From assembly GCF_003987175.1 (NCBI RefSeq), contig NZ_PIPM01000006.1, positions 100,534 through 164,533 of the forward strand: a stretch of DNA of 64,000 bases, read 5' to 3'. The notes below the pieces were generated by a model that saw nothing but the letters and a program-made list of their open reading frames with translations, was not told where the DNA came from and did not search any database. Below are positions 53,308-62,072 of this stretch, in pieces (positions within the stretch are counted from its first letter, which is position 1; every line of letters starts with the position of its first letter). Source of the DNA: Aliidiomarina sanyensis (GTDB lineage Bacteria; Pseudomonadota; Gammaproteobacteria; Enterobacterales; Alteromonadaceae). The position numbers and the translations under genes are program-made.

Positions 53308-53802
53308 ATGCCGGCATGGTATGTACTCCATTGCAAAGCACGCCAGGAAGAGCGTGCCATCGCAAATCTTGAAAACCAGGGCTTTCGTGCCTTGTGTCCC
53401 ATGTTTACCCAACAAAAACGTGTTGCAGGCAAACGTAAGCTCGTGCGTGAAGCTTTATTCCCCAATTACGTCTTTATTGAAGCTGAACCTGAACAAATGA
53501 ATTTAAATGCGCTGCGAAGCACGCGTGGTGTTCGCGGCGTTGTGCGTTTTGGGGGGAATCTTGCCAAAGTCCCGACGGCTGTAATTGCAAAGATTCGGCA
53601 AACGGCGGAAGAAAGCGCTCAAAATGATGTTATTCCAGAGTTCGCCGCAGGCAGCTCTGTGACTATTATATCCGGGGCGTTTGCTGGGTTGCAGGCGGTG
53701 TACCAAATGCCAAAAGGCGAAGACCGCTGCATTGTGCTGCTCGAGATGCTCGGCAAGCAGCAACAACTAGAAATTGAAGCACAAAGCTTAACGAAACCGT
53801 AA
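53308..53802 (+). CDS. rfaH: Transcription antiterminator RfaH
   Basis: 164 residues, NusG paralogue of standard RfaH length. The N-terminal NGN domain shows MPAWYVLHCKARQEERAIAN-LENQGF, LFPNYVFIEAEPEQ and RSTRGVRGVVRFGG; the C-terminal KOW-type domain starts at FAAGSSVTIISGAFAGLQAV. RfaH is recruited to RNA polymerase paused at an ops element and lets it read long polysaccharide operons while recruiting ribosomes. An ops element lies 144 bp downstream, before the operon it should control. The TAA stop is a REP foot. The frame upstream to 53249 is not credible. Confidence 0.93.
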   Translation: MPAWYVLHCKARQEERAIANLENQGFRALCPMFTQQKRVAGKRKLVREALFPNYVFIEAEPEQMNLNALRSTRGVRGVVRFGGNLAKVPTAVIAKIRQTAEESAQNDVIPEFAAGSSVTIISGAFAGLQAVYQMPKGEDRCIVLLEMLGKQQQLEIEAQSLTKP

Positions 53803-53903
53803 CCAACGCACGTTTTGTAACGGCGCGATGGGCTGGATACACGTGACCAACGCACCGCGTTGGGCAGGAGAAGACAACGCGTAGCCAACGCACCGCGTTG
53901 GGC
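53800..53903. repeat. REP cluster after rfaH
   Basis: Three REPs: one long-loop with TTTTGTAACGG, two short. These are the last CCAACGC REPs in the window; none follows to 64000. Confidence 0.85.
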
Positions 53904-53945
53904 CGCAACCAAACGTTCCTCGGGATTTAGGGCCCTGAACCTAAG

Positions 53946-53957
53946 GGCGGTAGCGTG
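53946..53957 (+). promoter_or_regulatory. ops element (JUMPstart)
   Basis: GGCGGTAGCGTG matches the ops consensus at every position I recall. It lies 51 bp before the first gene of the polysaccharide operon and just after rfaH. Expected site of polymerase pausing and RfaH loading. Confidence 0.9.
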
Positions 53958-54007
53958 TCTGGAGAGTGGAATTTCAAACCTTTAAGAATGAGAAACGAAT
54001 TAGCATC

Positions 54008-55030
54008 ATGAATAGAGTTTTAGTTACAGGCGCTGCTGGGTTTATCGGGTTTCATACGTGTATGCGCCTGTTGAGTGATGGTTTCGATGTGGTAGGCATT
54101 GACAACCTCAACGACTATTACGAAGTGTCGTTAAAAGAGGCACGCTTGAATGAACTTGAGAAGCATGAGAATGCGGAAAAATTTCATTTCTTAAAGCTAG
54201 ATATTGCAGACCGTCAAGGTGTAGCGACGCTTTTTGCTGACGTTGGGTTTGATTATGTGATTCATCTTGCAGCTCAAGCGGGTGTCCGTTACTCATTGCA
54301 AAATCCGCATGTCTATGCTGACTCGAATTTGGTCGGTCATCTAAACATTTTAGAAGGCTGTCGTCATAGCAAAATTAAACACCTTATTTATGCAAGTTCA
54401 AGTTCGGTGTATGGGATGAATACAAAGATGCCATTCAAAACGGCAGATTCAGTTGATCATCCAGTGAGTTTGTATGCTGCAACCAAGAAAGCTAATGAAT
54501 TGATGAGTCACACATATTCACACTTGTACGGCATACCAACGACGGGGCTTCGATTCTTTACGGTATATGGGCCATGGGGACGCCCGGATATGGCGCCGAT
54601 GATTTTTACAAAGGCGATCGTGCAGGGTGATAAGATTCACGTTAACAACCACGGAAAGATGGAACGTGATTTTACGTATGTGGATGACATCGTAGAGGGA
54701 ATTGTCAGACTCATCCCGGTTATTCCGGTACGGAATCCAAATTGGTCTCCTGAGGACGGCGCGGCGGATACAAGCAGTGCTCCGTATAAAATTTTCAATA
54801 TTGGTGCGGGTCGTCCAACAAAGCTGATGGATTTTATCAATACGCTTGAACTAGAACTTGGCCAAAAAGCGGAAAAAGAGTTAAGAGGTATGCAAGCAGG
54901 GGATGTGGTGGCGACATGGGCGGAAACAGAAGACTTGTTTGCTGCAATCGATTATCGACCTCGCTACTCGTTGAACGAGGGAATTCCCAAGTTTGTTCGT
55001 TGGTACCGTGATTATTTTCAGAGTGTTTAG
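54008..55030 (+). CDS. UDP-glucuronate 4-epimerase (NAD-dependent SDR)
   Basis: 340 residues from the ATG at 54008 (MNRVLVTGAAGFIGFH); an upstream GTG frame from 53966 is rejected. Extended SDR with GAAGFIG, catalytic Tyr-x3-Lys in YAATKKANEL (~155) and SSSSVYG. The lengths and the stretches AAQAGVRYSLQNPHVYADSN and GLRFFTVYGPWGRPDMA mark the UDP-glucuronate 4-epimerase (Cap1J/LpsL) group, which makes UDP-galacturonate. That fits the UDP-glucose dehydrogenase encoded next, which makes its substrate. First gene after ops. Confidence 0.9.
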   Translation: MNRVLVTGAAGFIGFHTCMRLLSDGFDVVGIDNLNDYYEVSLKEARLNELEKHENAEKFHFLKLDIADRQGVATLFADVGFDYVIHLAAQAGVRYSLQNPHVYADSNLVGHLNILEGCRHSKIKHLIYASSSSVYGMNTKMPFKTADSVDHPVSLYAATKKANELMSHTYSHLYGIPTTGLRFFTVYGPWGRPDMAPMIFTKAIVQGDKIHVNNHGKMERDFTYVDDIVEGIVRLIPVIPVRNPNWSPEDGAADTSSAPYKIFNIGAGRPTKLMDFINTLELELGQKAEKELRGMQAGDVVATWAETEDLFAAIDYRPRYSLNEGIPKFVRWYRDYFQSV

Positions 55031-55116
55031 ACAATTAACGAGAAAGCTTATTTTTGCTGAGGTTTTGGGTTTCACTGGTGCAGTTTGTTTACCGCTAAAT
55101 AAGAAGAAGTAATGGG

Positions 55117-56286
55117 ATGAAAAAGATCGCTGTCGCAGGAACGGGATATGTAGGCCTCTCGAACGCAGTTTTACTCGCGCAACACAATCAAGTCACAGCA
55201 GTAGACGTGGTGTCAGAGAAAGTTGAGTTGCTGAATCATAAGAAATCACCAATTCAGGATAAGGATATTGAGCGATTCCTAGCCAATAAATCGCTTTATT
55301 TGAGTGCAACGACCGATGCTCAATCAGCATACGAAGATGCTGAGTATGTGATTATCGCAACGCCCACTGACTATGACCCAAAATCAAATTTCTTTAACAC
55401 GAACTCGGTAGAATCTGTTATTTCACAGGTCATGGATGTAAACCCAAGTGCAGTGATGGTGATTAAGAGCACTATACCGGTAGGCTACACGAAAGAACTT
55501 AAAGAAAAATTCAATACTAACAACATCATCTTTTCCCCAGAATTCTTGCGAGAGGGGAAAGCACTACATGATAACTTGTACCCTAGCCGCATTGTTGTGG
55601 GGGAACGTTCGGAGCGCGCGGAGGTTTTTGCGAGCCTCTTACAGCAGGGTGCGATCGCTCAAAATATTCCCGTGTTGTTTACAGACAGCACCGAGGCAGA
55701 AGCAATAAAATTGTTTGCTAATACTTACCTAGCGCTCCGCGTAGCTTACTTCAACGAACTCGATACCTACGCAGAAATTCACGGCTTAGATACACGCCAA
55801 ATTATCGATGGCGTATGTTTAGACCCACGGATTGGCGCCCACTACAACAACCCAAGCTTTGGCTACGGTGGCTATTGCCTCCCGAAAGACACCAAGCAAT
55901 TGTTGGCTAACTACGACGACGTTCCGCAAAACCTGATCCAGGCCATTGTGGAAGCGAATCGCACCCGCAAAGATTTCATTGCCGATGCCGTAATCGCTAG
56001 AAACCCGAAGGTGGTGGGTATCTATCGCTTGGTTATGAAAGAGGGAAGTGACAATTTCCGCTCTTCAGCAATCCAAGGCATCATGAAGCGGATTAAAGCC
56101 AAAGGGATTGAAGTGGTAGTTTACGAGCCAGCACTCAAAGACGAACACTTCTTCAACTCGCGCGTGATCCGCGATTTAAAAGAATTTAAAAACACCGCCT
56201 GCGTTATCGTGTCCAACCGACTGTCGAATGACCTGACAGACGTGCAGGACAAAGTGTATACCCGAGACCTATTCAACAGTGATTAA
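55117..56286 (+). CDS. ugd: UDP-glucose 6-dehydrogenase
   Basis: 389 residues. NAD-binding start [49 protein letters not shown] and the catalytic cysteine in [15 protein letters not shown] (~255). Oxidises UDP-glucose to UDP-glucuronate with two NAD+. The 86-bp gap to the upstream epimerase holds no terminator, so cotranscription is expected. The product is the substrate of the upstream epimerase for uronic acid units of the polysaccharide. Confidence 0.94.
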   Translation: MKKIAVAGTGYVGLSNAVLLAQHNQVTAVDVVSEKVELLNHKKSPIQDKDIERFLANKSLYLSATTDAQSAYEDAEYVIIATPTDYDPKSNFFNTNSVESVISQVMDVNPSAVMVIKSTIPVGYTKELKEKFNTNNIIFSPEFLREGKALHDNLYPSRIVVGERSERAEVFASLLQQGAIAQNIPVLFTDSTEAEAIKLFANTYLALRVAYFNELDTYAEIHGLDTRQIIDGVCLDPRIGAHYNNPSFGYGGYCLPKDTKQLLANYDDVPQNLIQAIVEANRTRKDFIADAVIARNPKVVGIYRLVMKEGSDNFRSSAIQGIMKRIKAKGIEVVVYEPALKDEHFFNSRVIRDLKEFKNTACVIVSNRLSNDLTDVQDKVYTRDLFNSD

Positions 56287-56287
56287 C

Positions 56288-56357
56288 GTAGGCCGTACAC
56301 CGCACGGCGCGGACGTAAACCCGAAGGAATATAATCGTAGGCCGTGCACCGCTCGGC
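56288..56357. repeat. Second REP family (GTAG-GCCGT type)
   Basis: Two hairpins, GTAG-GCCGT-ACACCGC-ACGGC (56288-56308) and a close variant (56337-56357), between ugd and the wzz-like gene. They share the GTAG foot with the main REPs but have a different palindrome. Confidence 0.75.
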
Positions 56358-56399
56358 ATAGCACCAACCCAAATTCCACGCATATCTCAGGAACACCCA

Positions 56400-57338
56400 A
56401 TGACTCAACATCAAAATCCTGACCAACCCACACGCCAACTCGCCGACGACGAGATCGACCTCCGCGAACTATTTCGCATTCTCTGGAATGGTAAATGGAT
56501 CATTATTGTGGTCACCTTTGTGTTTGCAGTGGGTTCTGTGCTCTATGCATTGAGCCTTCCCAATATTTACCAAGCCGAAGCGAAACTAGCACCCACCAAA
56601 GAGAGCCAAGGAAATGGTATCGGAAGCCTTGGGCAGCTAGGTGGCCTAGCATCCCTTGCCGGTGTGAATCTCCCCCGCGGTCAAGTGGATAACGCGCGTA
56701 TGGCGCAAGAAATTATGCGCTCGCGCGCATTTCTCGCGGACTTTGCGGAGCGTCGACAAATCGCTCCTGATCTCATAGCTGTCGAGAAATGGGACCCACG
56801 CACGGGTGAAATCAGCTATGACCCAGAGATTTATAATGCACAAACCCAAACTTGGATGCGTGAAGTAAGGCACCCCAAACAAACGATTCCGACTGCGTGG
56901 GAGCTTGTCGAAGAATTAAGAGAAATTTTAAGAATTAGTCAGGATACTGCAACGGGTATTGTGTCACTCTCTATTGAGCATCAATCACCCATCGTCGCCA
57001 AGAATTGGGTCGATTGGTTGATTGAAGATATCAATAATGAAATGCGCAGAAGAGACATCGAGGAAGCAGAGCGTAGTATTCAATATATCGAAAATGAATT
57101 CGAGAAAGCGCGTTTAGCAAACACACAACAGGTTTACGCCTCCCTTCTCGAACAACAAACTCAGACAATTATGTTAGCTAATGTCCGTCCTGAGTATGTT
57201 TTTCGAGTTTTAGACCCTGCCGTTATCCCTGAGCAGCGCGCCAAACCTTCTCGAGCACTGATTGCAATCATTGGAACCTTTTTGGGTGGCTTTCTTGGTC
57301 TTGTTATCGTTCTAGCGATCAATATTTTCCGAAGTTAA
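56400..57338 (+). CDS. wzz: Wzz-type polysaccharide chain-length determinant
   Basis: 312 residues. N-terminal transmembrane helix (WIIIVVTFVFAVGSVLYAL, ~35-53), large periplasmic helical part with a coiled-coil tract around residues 205-255 and a C-terminal helix (ALIAIIGTFLGGFLGLVIVLAI) preceded by the Pro-rich PEQRAKPSRAL motif of the Wzz family. Sets the modal length of O-antigen or exopolysaccharide chains. There is no C-terminal kinase domain. Confidence 0.9.
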   Translation: MTQHQNPDQPTRQLADDEIDLRELFRILWNGKWIIIVVTFVFAVGSVLYALSLPNIYQAEAKLAPTKESQGNGIGSLGQLGGLASLAGVNLPRGQVDNARMAQEIMRSRAFLADFAERRQIAPDLIAVEKWDPRTGEISYDPEIYNAQTQTWMREVRHPKQTIPTAWELVEELREILRISQDTATGIVSLSIEHQSPIVAKNWVDWLIEDINNEMRRRDIEEAERSIQYIENEFEKARLANTQQVYASLLEQQTQTIMLANVRPEYVFRVLDPAVIPEQRAKPSRALIAIIGTFLGGFLGLVIVLAINIFRS

Positions 57339-57384
57339 TCTTAAAACTAGTAAGTTTATTCTTATATAAAGAACCATAAAAATT

Positions 57385-58467
57385 ATGAAGATTGTAGTGA
57401 CTGGTGGCGCGGGATTTATAGGATCCGCGGTAATACGCGAAATAATCCGCAACTCAACGGATAAAGTTGTAAACGTCGATAAACTGACCTATGCGGGTAA
57501 CCTTGAAAACTTAGCTAGTGTTGCAGAAAGCGAGCGTTATGCGTTTGAAAAAATTGATATATGTAGCACGAGCGCATTAGAAGTAGTCTTCCAAAAACAT
57601 CGACCCGATGCAGTGATGCACCTAGCAGCGGAAAGTCATGTGGACCGTTCCATCGATGGTCCAGCTGATTTTATCCATACCAATATTGTGGGGACATACA
57701 CATTACTTGAGGTCGCTCGCAAGTATTGGCAAGGGCTAAGTAGTGAGAAGAAGCAAAGCTTCCGCTTTCATCATATCTCAACGGATGAGGTTTACGGTGA
57801 CTTGGAGGGGACGGATGACCTATTCACAGAAACCACTCCCTATGCACCAAGCTCGCCTTATTCTGCGAGTAAGGCAAGCTCCGACCATTTGGTGAGAGCT
57901 TGGCAACGTACCTATGGGCTACCCACTATTATCACGAATTGTTCAAATAATTATGGCCCTTATCATTTCCCGGAAAAGCTCATCCCTTTGATGATATTGA
58001 ATGCTTTAGAAGGCAAGCCATTGCCAGTATATGGTAAGGGTAATCAAATTCGAGATTGGTTATATGTAGAGGATCATGCGCGCGCGCTGCTGACAGTCGT
58101 GAAGGAAGGAAAAGTAGGGGAAACCTACAACATTGGTGGGCACAATGAGAAGCAGAACATTGAGGTAGTAAAAACTATTTGTTCACTGCTAGAAGAGTTA
58201 GCACCCAGCAAACCAGAAAACGTAACGAGTTATCGAGATTTAATCTCCTTTGTGGCCGACCGCCCAGGACATGATATTCGATATGCGATTGATGCAACTA
58301 AAATCGAAGTCGAACTAGGTTGGAAACCTCAAGAAACTTTTGAATCAGGATTACGTAAAACGGTGGAATGGTATATATCGAATAGAGAGTGGTGCCAACG
58401 CGTGCAAGACGGTAGCTACCAGCGAGAGCGTCTGGGGCAATCTCACACAAAGGGAGAAAGGGTATGA
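57385..58467 (+). CDS. rmlB: dTDP-glucose 4,6-dehydratase
   Basis: 360 residues. SDR with [43 protein letters not shown] (catalytic Asp-Glu) and Tyr-x3-Lys in [15 protein letters not shown]. Forms dTDP-4-keto-6-deoxyglucose, the branch-point for 6-deoxy sugars. ATG of rmlA overlaps its stop (ATGA). rmlC and rmlD are not in the window, so the product goes to the Fdt enzymes that follow, not to rhamnose. Confidence 0.95.
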   Translation: MKIVVTGGAGFIGSAVIREIIRNSTDKVVNVDKLTYAGNLENLASVAESERYAFEKIDICSTSALEVVFQKHRPDAVMHLAAESHVDRSIDGPADFIHTNIVGTYTLLEVARKYWQGLSSEKKQSFRFHHISTDEVYGDLEGTDDLFTETTPYAPSSPYSASKASSDHLVRAWQRTYGLPTIITNCSNNYGPYHFPEKLIPLMILNALEGKPLPVYGKGNQIRDWLYVEDHARALLTVVKEGKVGETYNIGGHNEKQNIEVVKTICSLLEELAPSKPENVTSYRDLISFVADRPGHDIRYAIDATKIEVELGWKPQETFESGLRKTVEWYISNREWCQRVQDGSYQRERLGQSHTKGERV

Positions 58468-59330
58468 AAGGAATTGTATTGGCAGGAGGCTCGGGTACTC
58501 GTTTGTATCCCATCACTATGGGAGTGTCGAAGCAGTTGCTTCCTATCTATGATAAACCCATGATCTATTATCCACTTTCTGTTCTCATGTTAGCGGGCAT
58601 TAATGAGATACTTATTATCTCTACACCTGAAGACTTACCCAACTTTAAGAAATTGCTCAAAGACGGTTCACAGTTTGGCATCAAGCTTTCCTATGCAGAA
58701 CAACCGAGCCCTGATGGCCTTGCACAAGCATTCATAATTGGTGAAGAATTTATTGGCAACGATAGCGTTTGCTTGGTACTAGGCGACAATATTTTTTACG
58801 GTCAAGGCTTTAGTCCCAAACTTAAACATGCTGCCAAGCAACCAAGTGGTGCAACTGTGTTTGGTTATGAAGTCAAAGACCCCGAGAGATTTGGAGTCGT
58901 TGAGTTCGATGAGAATCAACGTGTGATTTCCATTGAAGAAAAGCCACGGAAACCAAAATCACACTATGCCGTGACAGGCCTGTATTTTTACGATAACGAT
59001 GTGGTGAAAATCGCCAAACAAGTGCAACCCTCAGAGCGTGGCGAGTTAGAAATTACAAGCGTTAACCAAGCCTATTTAGAGCGCGGCGATTTAGATGTTG
59101 AGTTGCTTGGCCGTGGCTTTGCATGGCTGGATACCGGTACACACGAAAGTTTGCTTGAGGCTGGTATGTTTGTCGAAACCATTGAGAAACGCCAAGGCTA
59201 TAAAATTGCTTGCTTAGAAGAGATAGCCTTCAATAATGGCTGGCTTAGCAAAGAAGATTTAAGGCGTATAGGTCAGCAGCTTAGTAAAAATAGTTATGGG
59301 CAGTACTTATTGGAATTAGTGAGCGCTTAA
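58464..59330 (+). CDS. rmlA: Glucose-1-phosphate thymidylyltransferase
   Basis: 288 residues. Nucleotidyltransferase signature [13 protein letters not shown] (~5), [26 protein letters not shown] and [16 protein letters not shown]. Makes dTDP-glucose from dTTP and glucose 1-phosphate. Normal length. Stop is directly followed by the ATG of the next gene. Confidence 0.95.
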   Translation: MKGIVLAGGSGTRLYPITMGVSKQLLPIYDKPMIYYPLSVLMLAGINEILIISTPEDLPNFKKLLKDGSQFGIKLSYAEQPSPDGLAQAFIIGEEFIGNDSVCLVLGDNIFYGQGFSPKLKHAAKQPSGATVFGYEVKDPERFGVVEFDENQRVISIEEKPRKPKSHYAVTGLYFYDNDVVKIAKQVQPSERGELEITSVNQAYLERGDLDVELLGRGFAWLDTGTHESLLEAGMFVETIEKRQGYKIACLEEIAFNNGWLSKEDLRRIGQQLSKNSYGQYLLELVSA

Positions 59331-59723
59331 ATGTCGATTAAAGAACATAAGATCTTAGGTGATCATCGGGGTAAGCTAGTCGCATTAGAGGCGGGTATAG
59401 ATATCCCTTTTGAAATTAAACGTATTTTTTATATTTTTGGAACTCAAGTTGGCGTTCCGCGCGGGCAGCATTCACACCATGCCATTCAGCAGTACTTAAT
59501 AGCCGTTAATGGTAGTTGCAAGGTTACGCTGGATAACGGCAAAGTAAAGCAAACTTATGAGCTAAATCACCCCAGTAAAGGCCTATTTCAAGATGCCCTG
59601 ATTTGGGGGGAAATGCACGACTTCAGTGAAGACTGTTTATTGTTAGTGCTAGCCAGCGAACATTATGATGAAGCTGATTATATTCGTGATTATGATGAGT
59701 TCAAAAAGATCGTGAATGCTTAA
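59331..59723 (+). CDS. fdtA: dTDP-4-keto-6-deoxyhexose 3,4-ketoisomerase (FdtA/QdtA type)
   Basis: 130 residues, cupin fold of the WxcM-like family. The stretch RIFYIFGTQVGVPRGQHSHH carries the catalytic His residues, usually written RGxHAHK; here the last position is His instead of Lys. It moves the keto group from C4 to C3 of dTDP-4-keto-6-deoxyglucose, giving the precursor of Fuc3N or Qui3N. The galacto/gluco outcome cannot be decided from sequence by eye. Directly after rmlA. Confidence 0.85.
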   Translation: MSIKEHKILGDHRGKLVALEAGIDIPFEIKRIFYIFGTQVGVPRGQHSHHAIQQYLIAVNGSCKVTLDNGKVKQTYELNHPSKGLFQDALIWGEMHDFSEDCLLLVLASEHYDEADYIRDYDEFKKIVNA

Positions 59724-59869
59724 TTTGAATTTTAAATGGAAAAGATGAACTCTACCACTTTGCTGGCAAAAATTAATATTTCCATTAATGCTAGAAGCGC
59801 AGCGACATGACAATCTAAAGCTAAACTTTATGCCTAACTTAAATACATTTATGACAGGTTCTGAATTTT

Positions 59870-60367
59870 ATGAGTTACATTCATCCGCTAGCTGATGTAC
59901 ACAGTAAGAATATAGGTAAAGACAGCAAAGTGTGGCAATTTTGCGTGGTTTTGGAAGGCGCAGTAATGGGGAAAAACTGCAATATAAACGCGCATGTACT
60001 GATTGAAAACGATGTCATTATCGGGAACAACGTTACCGTAAAGTCAGGGGTGCAGATATGGGATGGTACGCGAATAGAGGACAATGTTTTTCTTGGTCCC
60101 AATGCCACATTAACCAATGACAAAACACCTCGCTCTAAACAATATCCCGAAGCTTTTCAAGGCATAACTTTACAGGAAGGTTGTAGTATCGGGGCGAACG
60201 CTACCATTTTACCGGGTATTACTATTGGTAAAAAAGCGATAGTCGGTGCAGGTGCAGTTGTTACTAAAAATGTACCTGATTATGCAGTTGTGGTTGGTAA
60301 TCCAGCAAAAATAATTCAACAAAATAAGGATTTAGCCATGAACACTATTAATAGGCAGAGTAAGTAG
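59870..60367 (+). CDS. Hexapeptide-repeat sugar N-acyltransferase (FdtC/QdtC type)
   Basis: 165 residues of left-handed beta-helix hexapeptide repeats ([ILV]-G-x4): [27 protein letters not shown] and [20 protein letters not shown]. Ends with the typical [21 protein letters not shown]. Such enzymes N-acetylate the 3-amino group of dTDP-3-amino-3,6-dideoxyhexoses made by FdtA and FdtB. Between fdtA and this gene 146 bp hold no recognisable feature. Confidence 0.82.
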   Translation: MSYIHPLADVHSKNIGKDSKVWQFCVVLEGAVMGKNCNINAHVLIENDVIIGNNVTVKSGVQIWDGTRIEDNVFLGPNATLTNDKTPRSKQYPEAFQGITLQEGCSIGANATILPGITIGKKAIVGAGAVVTKNVPDYAVVVGNPAKIIQQNKDLAMNTINRQSK

Positions 60368-60391
60368 CTTTTATGCTGCGAGGTACACAGC

Positions 60392-60914
60392 ATGAAGGCA
60401 CTAACCAGCAAAACTACTCGCATACGTTATGTCGAAGAATCAGATGCTGGCTTATTTAAAAGCTGCGTTTGGTCGAACGATACAATAAGTTTCTATCCAG
60501 TGTAAACCTAGATGTGCAAATACAAAAAGGCTTGATAAGAAGATACAAAGCAGACGAAGCAGCTAAAAAAAATTTCTATTGCATTATTGAACGCTCGGAT
60601 AGAGAAACTTGCGGCACGTTAAGAGTCTACGATTTGCGTGAAGATTCTTTTTGCTGGTGCAACTGGATACTAGACAAAGATAAAACCCGTTCTGCTAAAA
60701 CTAAAAGTGATTTTTTGGTGTATTAATTTGGTTTTGAAGAGCTTGGCTATACGAAATCTCATTTTGATGTTAGAAAAGAAAATGCTAATGTAATTTTGTT
60801 TGATAAAAGATGGGTGTAAATCAAGCCGCTGAAACATAACTGGATTTATTGTTTGAAATACCCCTAGAATCAGTGTTCAAAGAAAAATATAGATTAAAAG
60901 AGAAAATAAGCTAA
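60392..60914 (+). pseudogene. Decayed GNAT acetyltransferase gene
   Basis: Starts MKALTSKTTRIRYVEESDAG at 60392 but this frame stops after 37 codons. Similarity continues in another frame (LVERYNKFLSSVNLDVQIQK, IIERSDRETCGTLRVYDLRE) up to a TAA at 60724-60726, after which FGFEELGYTKSHFDVRKENA goes on in the same frame, then a further stop and a last piece DLLFEIPLESVFKEKYRLKE. At least one frameshift and two stops are visible. It resembles GNAT acetyltransferases of polysaccharide loci. Probably non-functional, or a sequencing error would have to be invoked several times. Confidence 0.75.
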
Positions 60915-62048
60915 ATGATCCCTTTTTTAGATTTAAAAGCCATCAACGGCCAATATCGTGACGAACTTATCGCCGCCTGTATCCGCGTTATCGATTCTGG
61001 CTGGTATATCGCTGGCAATGAACTCGCACAGTTTGAACGAGCGTTCGCCAGCTACTGCGGCACTAAACATGCAATCGGTGTGGCCAATGGCCTTGATGCA
61101 CTTGTTCTGACCCTGCGTGCTTGGAAAGAGCAGGGCAAGTTCAAAGAGGGTGATGAGGTGATCGTTCCCTCCAACACCTACATTGCCAGCATCCTAGCTA
61201 TTAGTGCCAACGGCCTTGTGCCGGTGTTGGTTGAGGCTGATTTAGCAACTTATAACCTTTGCCCAGCCAAAACAGAAGCTGCAATTACAGCTAAAACACG
61301 CGCCATTTTACCTGTGCATCTTTACGGTCAGTTAGCGGACATGCCGAGAATTTCGGATATTGCTCAGCGTCACAATTTATTGGTTCTGGAAGACTCCGCG
61401 CAAGCCCATGGTGCAGAACTAAACGGTAGAAAGGCGGGTAACTGGGGCGATGCCAGTGGCTTCAGCTTTTACCCGGGTAAAAACCTCGGAGCATTAGGCG
61501 ATGCCGGTGCAGTCACGACCAACGATGACCAACTAGCCGAAACACTGCGCGCACTGCGAAACTATGGCTCGCACGAGAAATATAGAAACTTGTTTCAAGG
61601 CTCCAACAGCCGCCTAGACGAAATCCAAGCGGCTATGCTCAGCGTCAAGCTAAAACATCTAGACACCGAAACAGCACACCGCCGCAAAATAGCTCAAGCC
61701 TACTTAAATGGCATATCTAATCCTGCAATCACACTGCCGGCTATTCAGTCAGGATTGAACTCTAGTAATTCAAAATTAGTGAACGAAGCTCATGTATTCC
61801 ATGTGTTCGTCATTCGCTGCGAACAGCGGGAAGCCTTGCAAAAGCACTTGCTAAAACATGGCATTCATACTTTAATTCACTATCCAATCCCACCGCATCA
61901 GCAACAAGCCTATAAAGAGTGGAATATGCAAAGCTATCCAGTGTCGGAGATAATTCACCAGCAGGTGCTGAGCTTGCCAATGGGGCCGACCGTTACGATG
62001 GAAGACGTCAAAAAAGTGATTGCAGCTATAAACATATTCAAAATTTAA
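60915..62048 (+). CDS. fdtB: dTDP-3-keto-6-deoxyhexose aminotransferase (FdtB type)
   Basis: 377 residues, DegT/DnrJ/EryC1 PLP-dependent family. Start [40 protein letters not shown] carries the PLP lysine (~185); [14 protein letters not shown] and [20 protein letters not shown] follow the family pattern. Adds the 3-amino group to the FdtA product to give dTDP-Fuc3N or Qui3N. Together with rmlA, rmlB, fdtA and the acyltransferase a full route to a dTDP-N-acyl-3-amino-3,6-dideoxyhexose is present. Confidence 0.88.
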   Translation: MIPFLDLKAINGQYRDELIAACIRVIDSGWYIAGNELAQFERAFASYCGTKHAIGVANGLDALVLTLRAWKEQGKFKEGDEVIVPSNTYIASILAISANGLVPVLVEADLATYNLCPAKTEAAITAKTRAILPVHLYGQLADMPRISDIAQRHNLLVLEDSAQAHGAELNGRKAGNWGDASGFSFYPGKNLGALGDAGAVTTNDDQLAETLRALRNYGSHEKYRNLFQGSNSRLDEIQAAMLSVKLKHLDTETAHRRKIAQAYLNGISNPAITLPAIQSGLNSSNSKLVNEAHVFHVFVIRCEQREALQKHLLKHGIHTLIHYPIPPHQQQAYKEWNMQSYPVSEIIHQQVLSLPMGPTVTMEDVKKVIAAINIFKI

Positions 62049-62072
62049 AATTACTCATCAAGAATTAATCTT

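Noticed and set aside
58392..58400. CCAACGC within rmlB as a REP
   Set aside because: Only a single arm in coding sequence (WCQRVQD); no second arm or foot.
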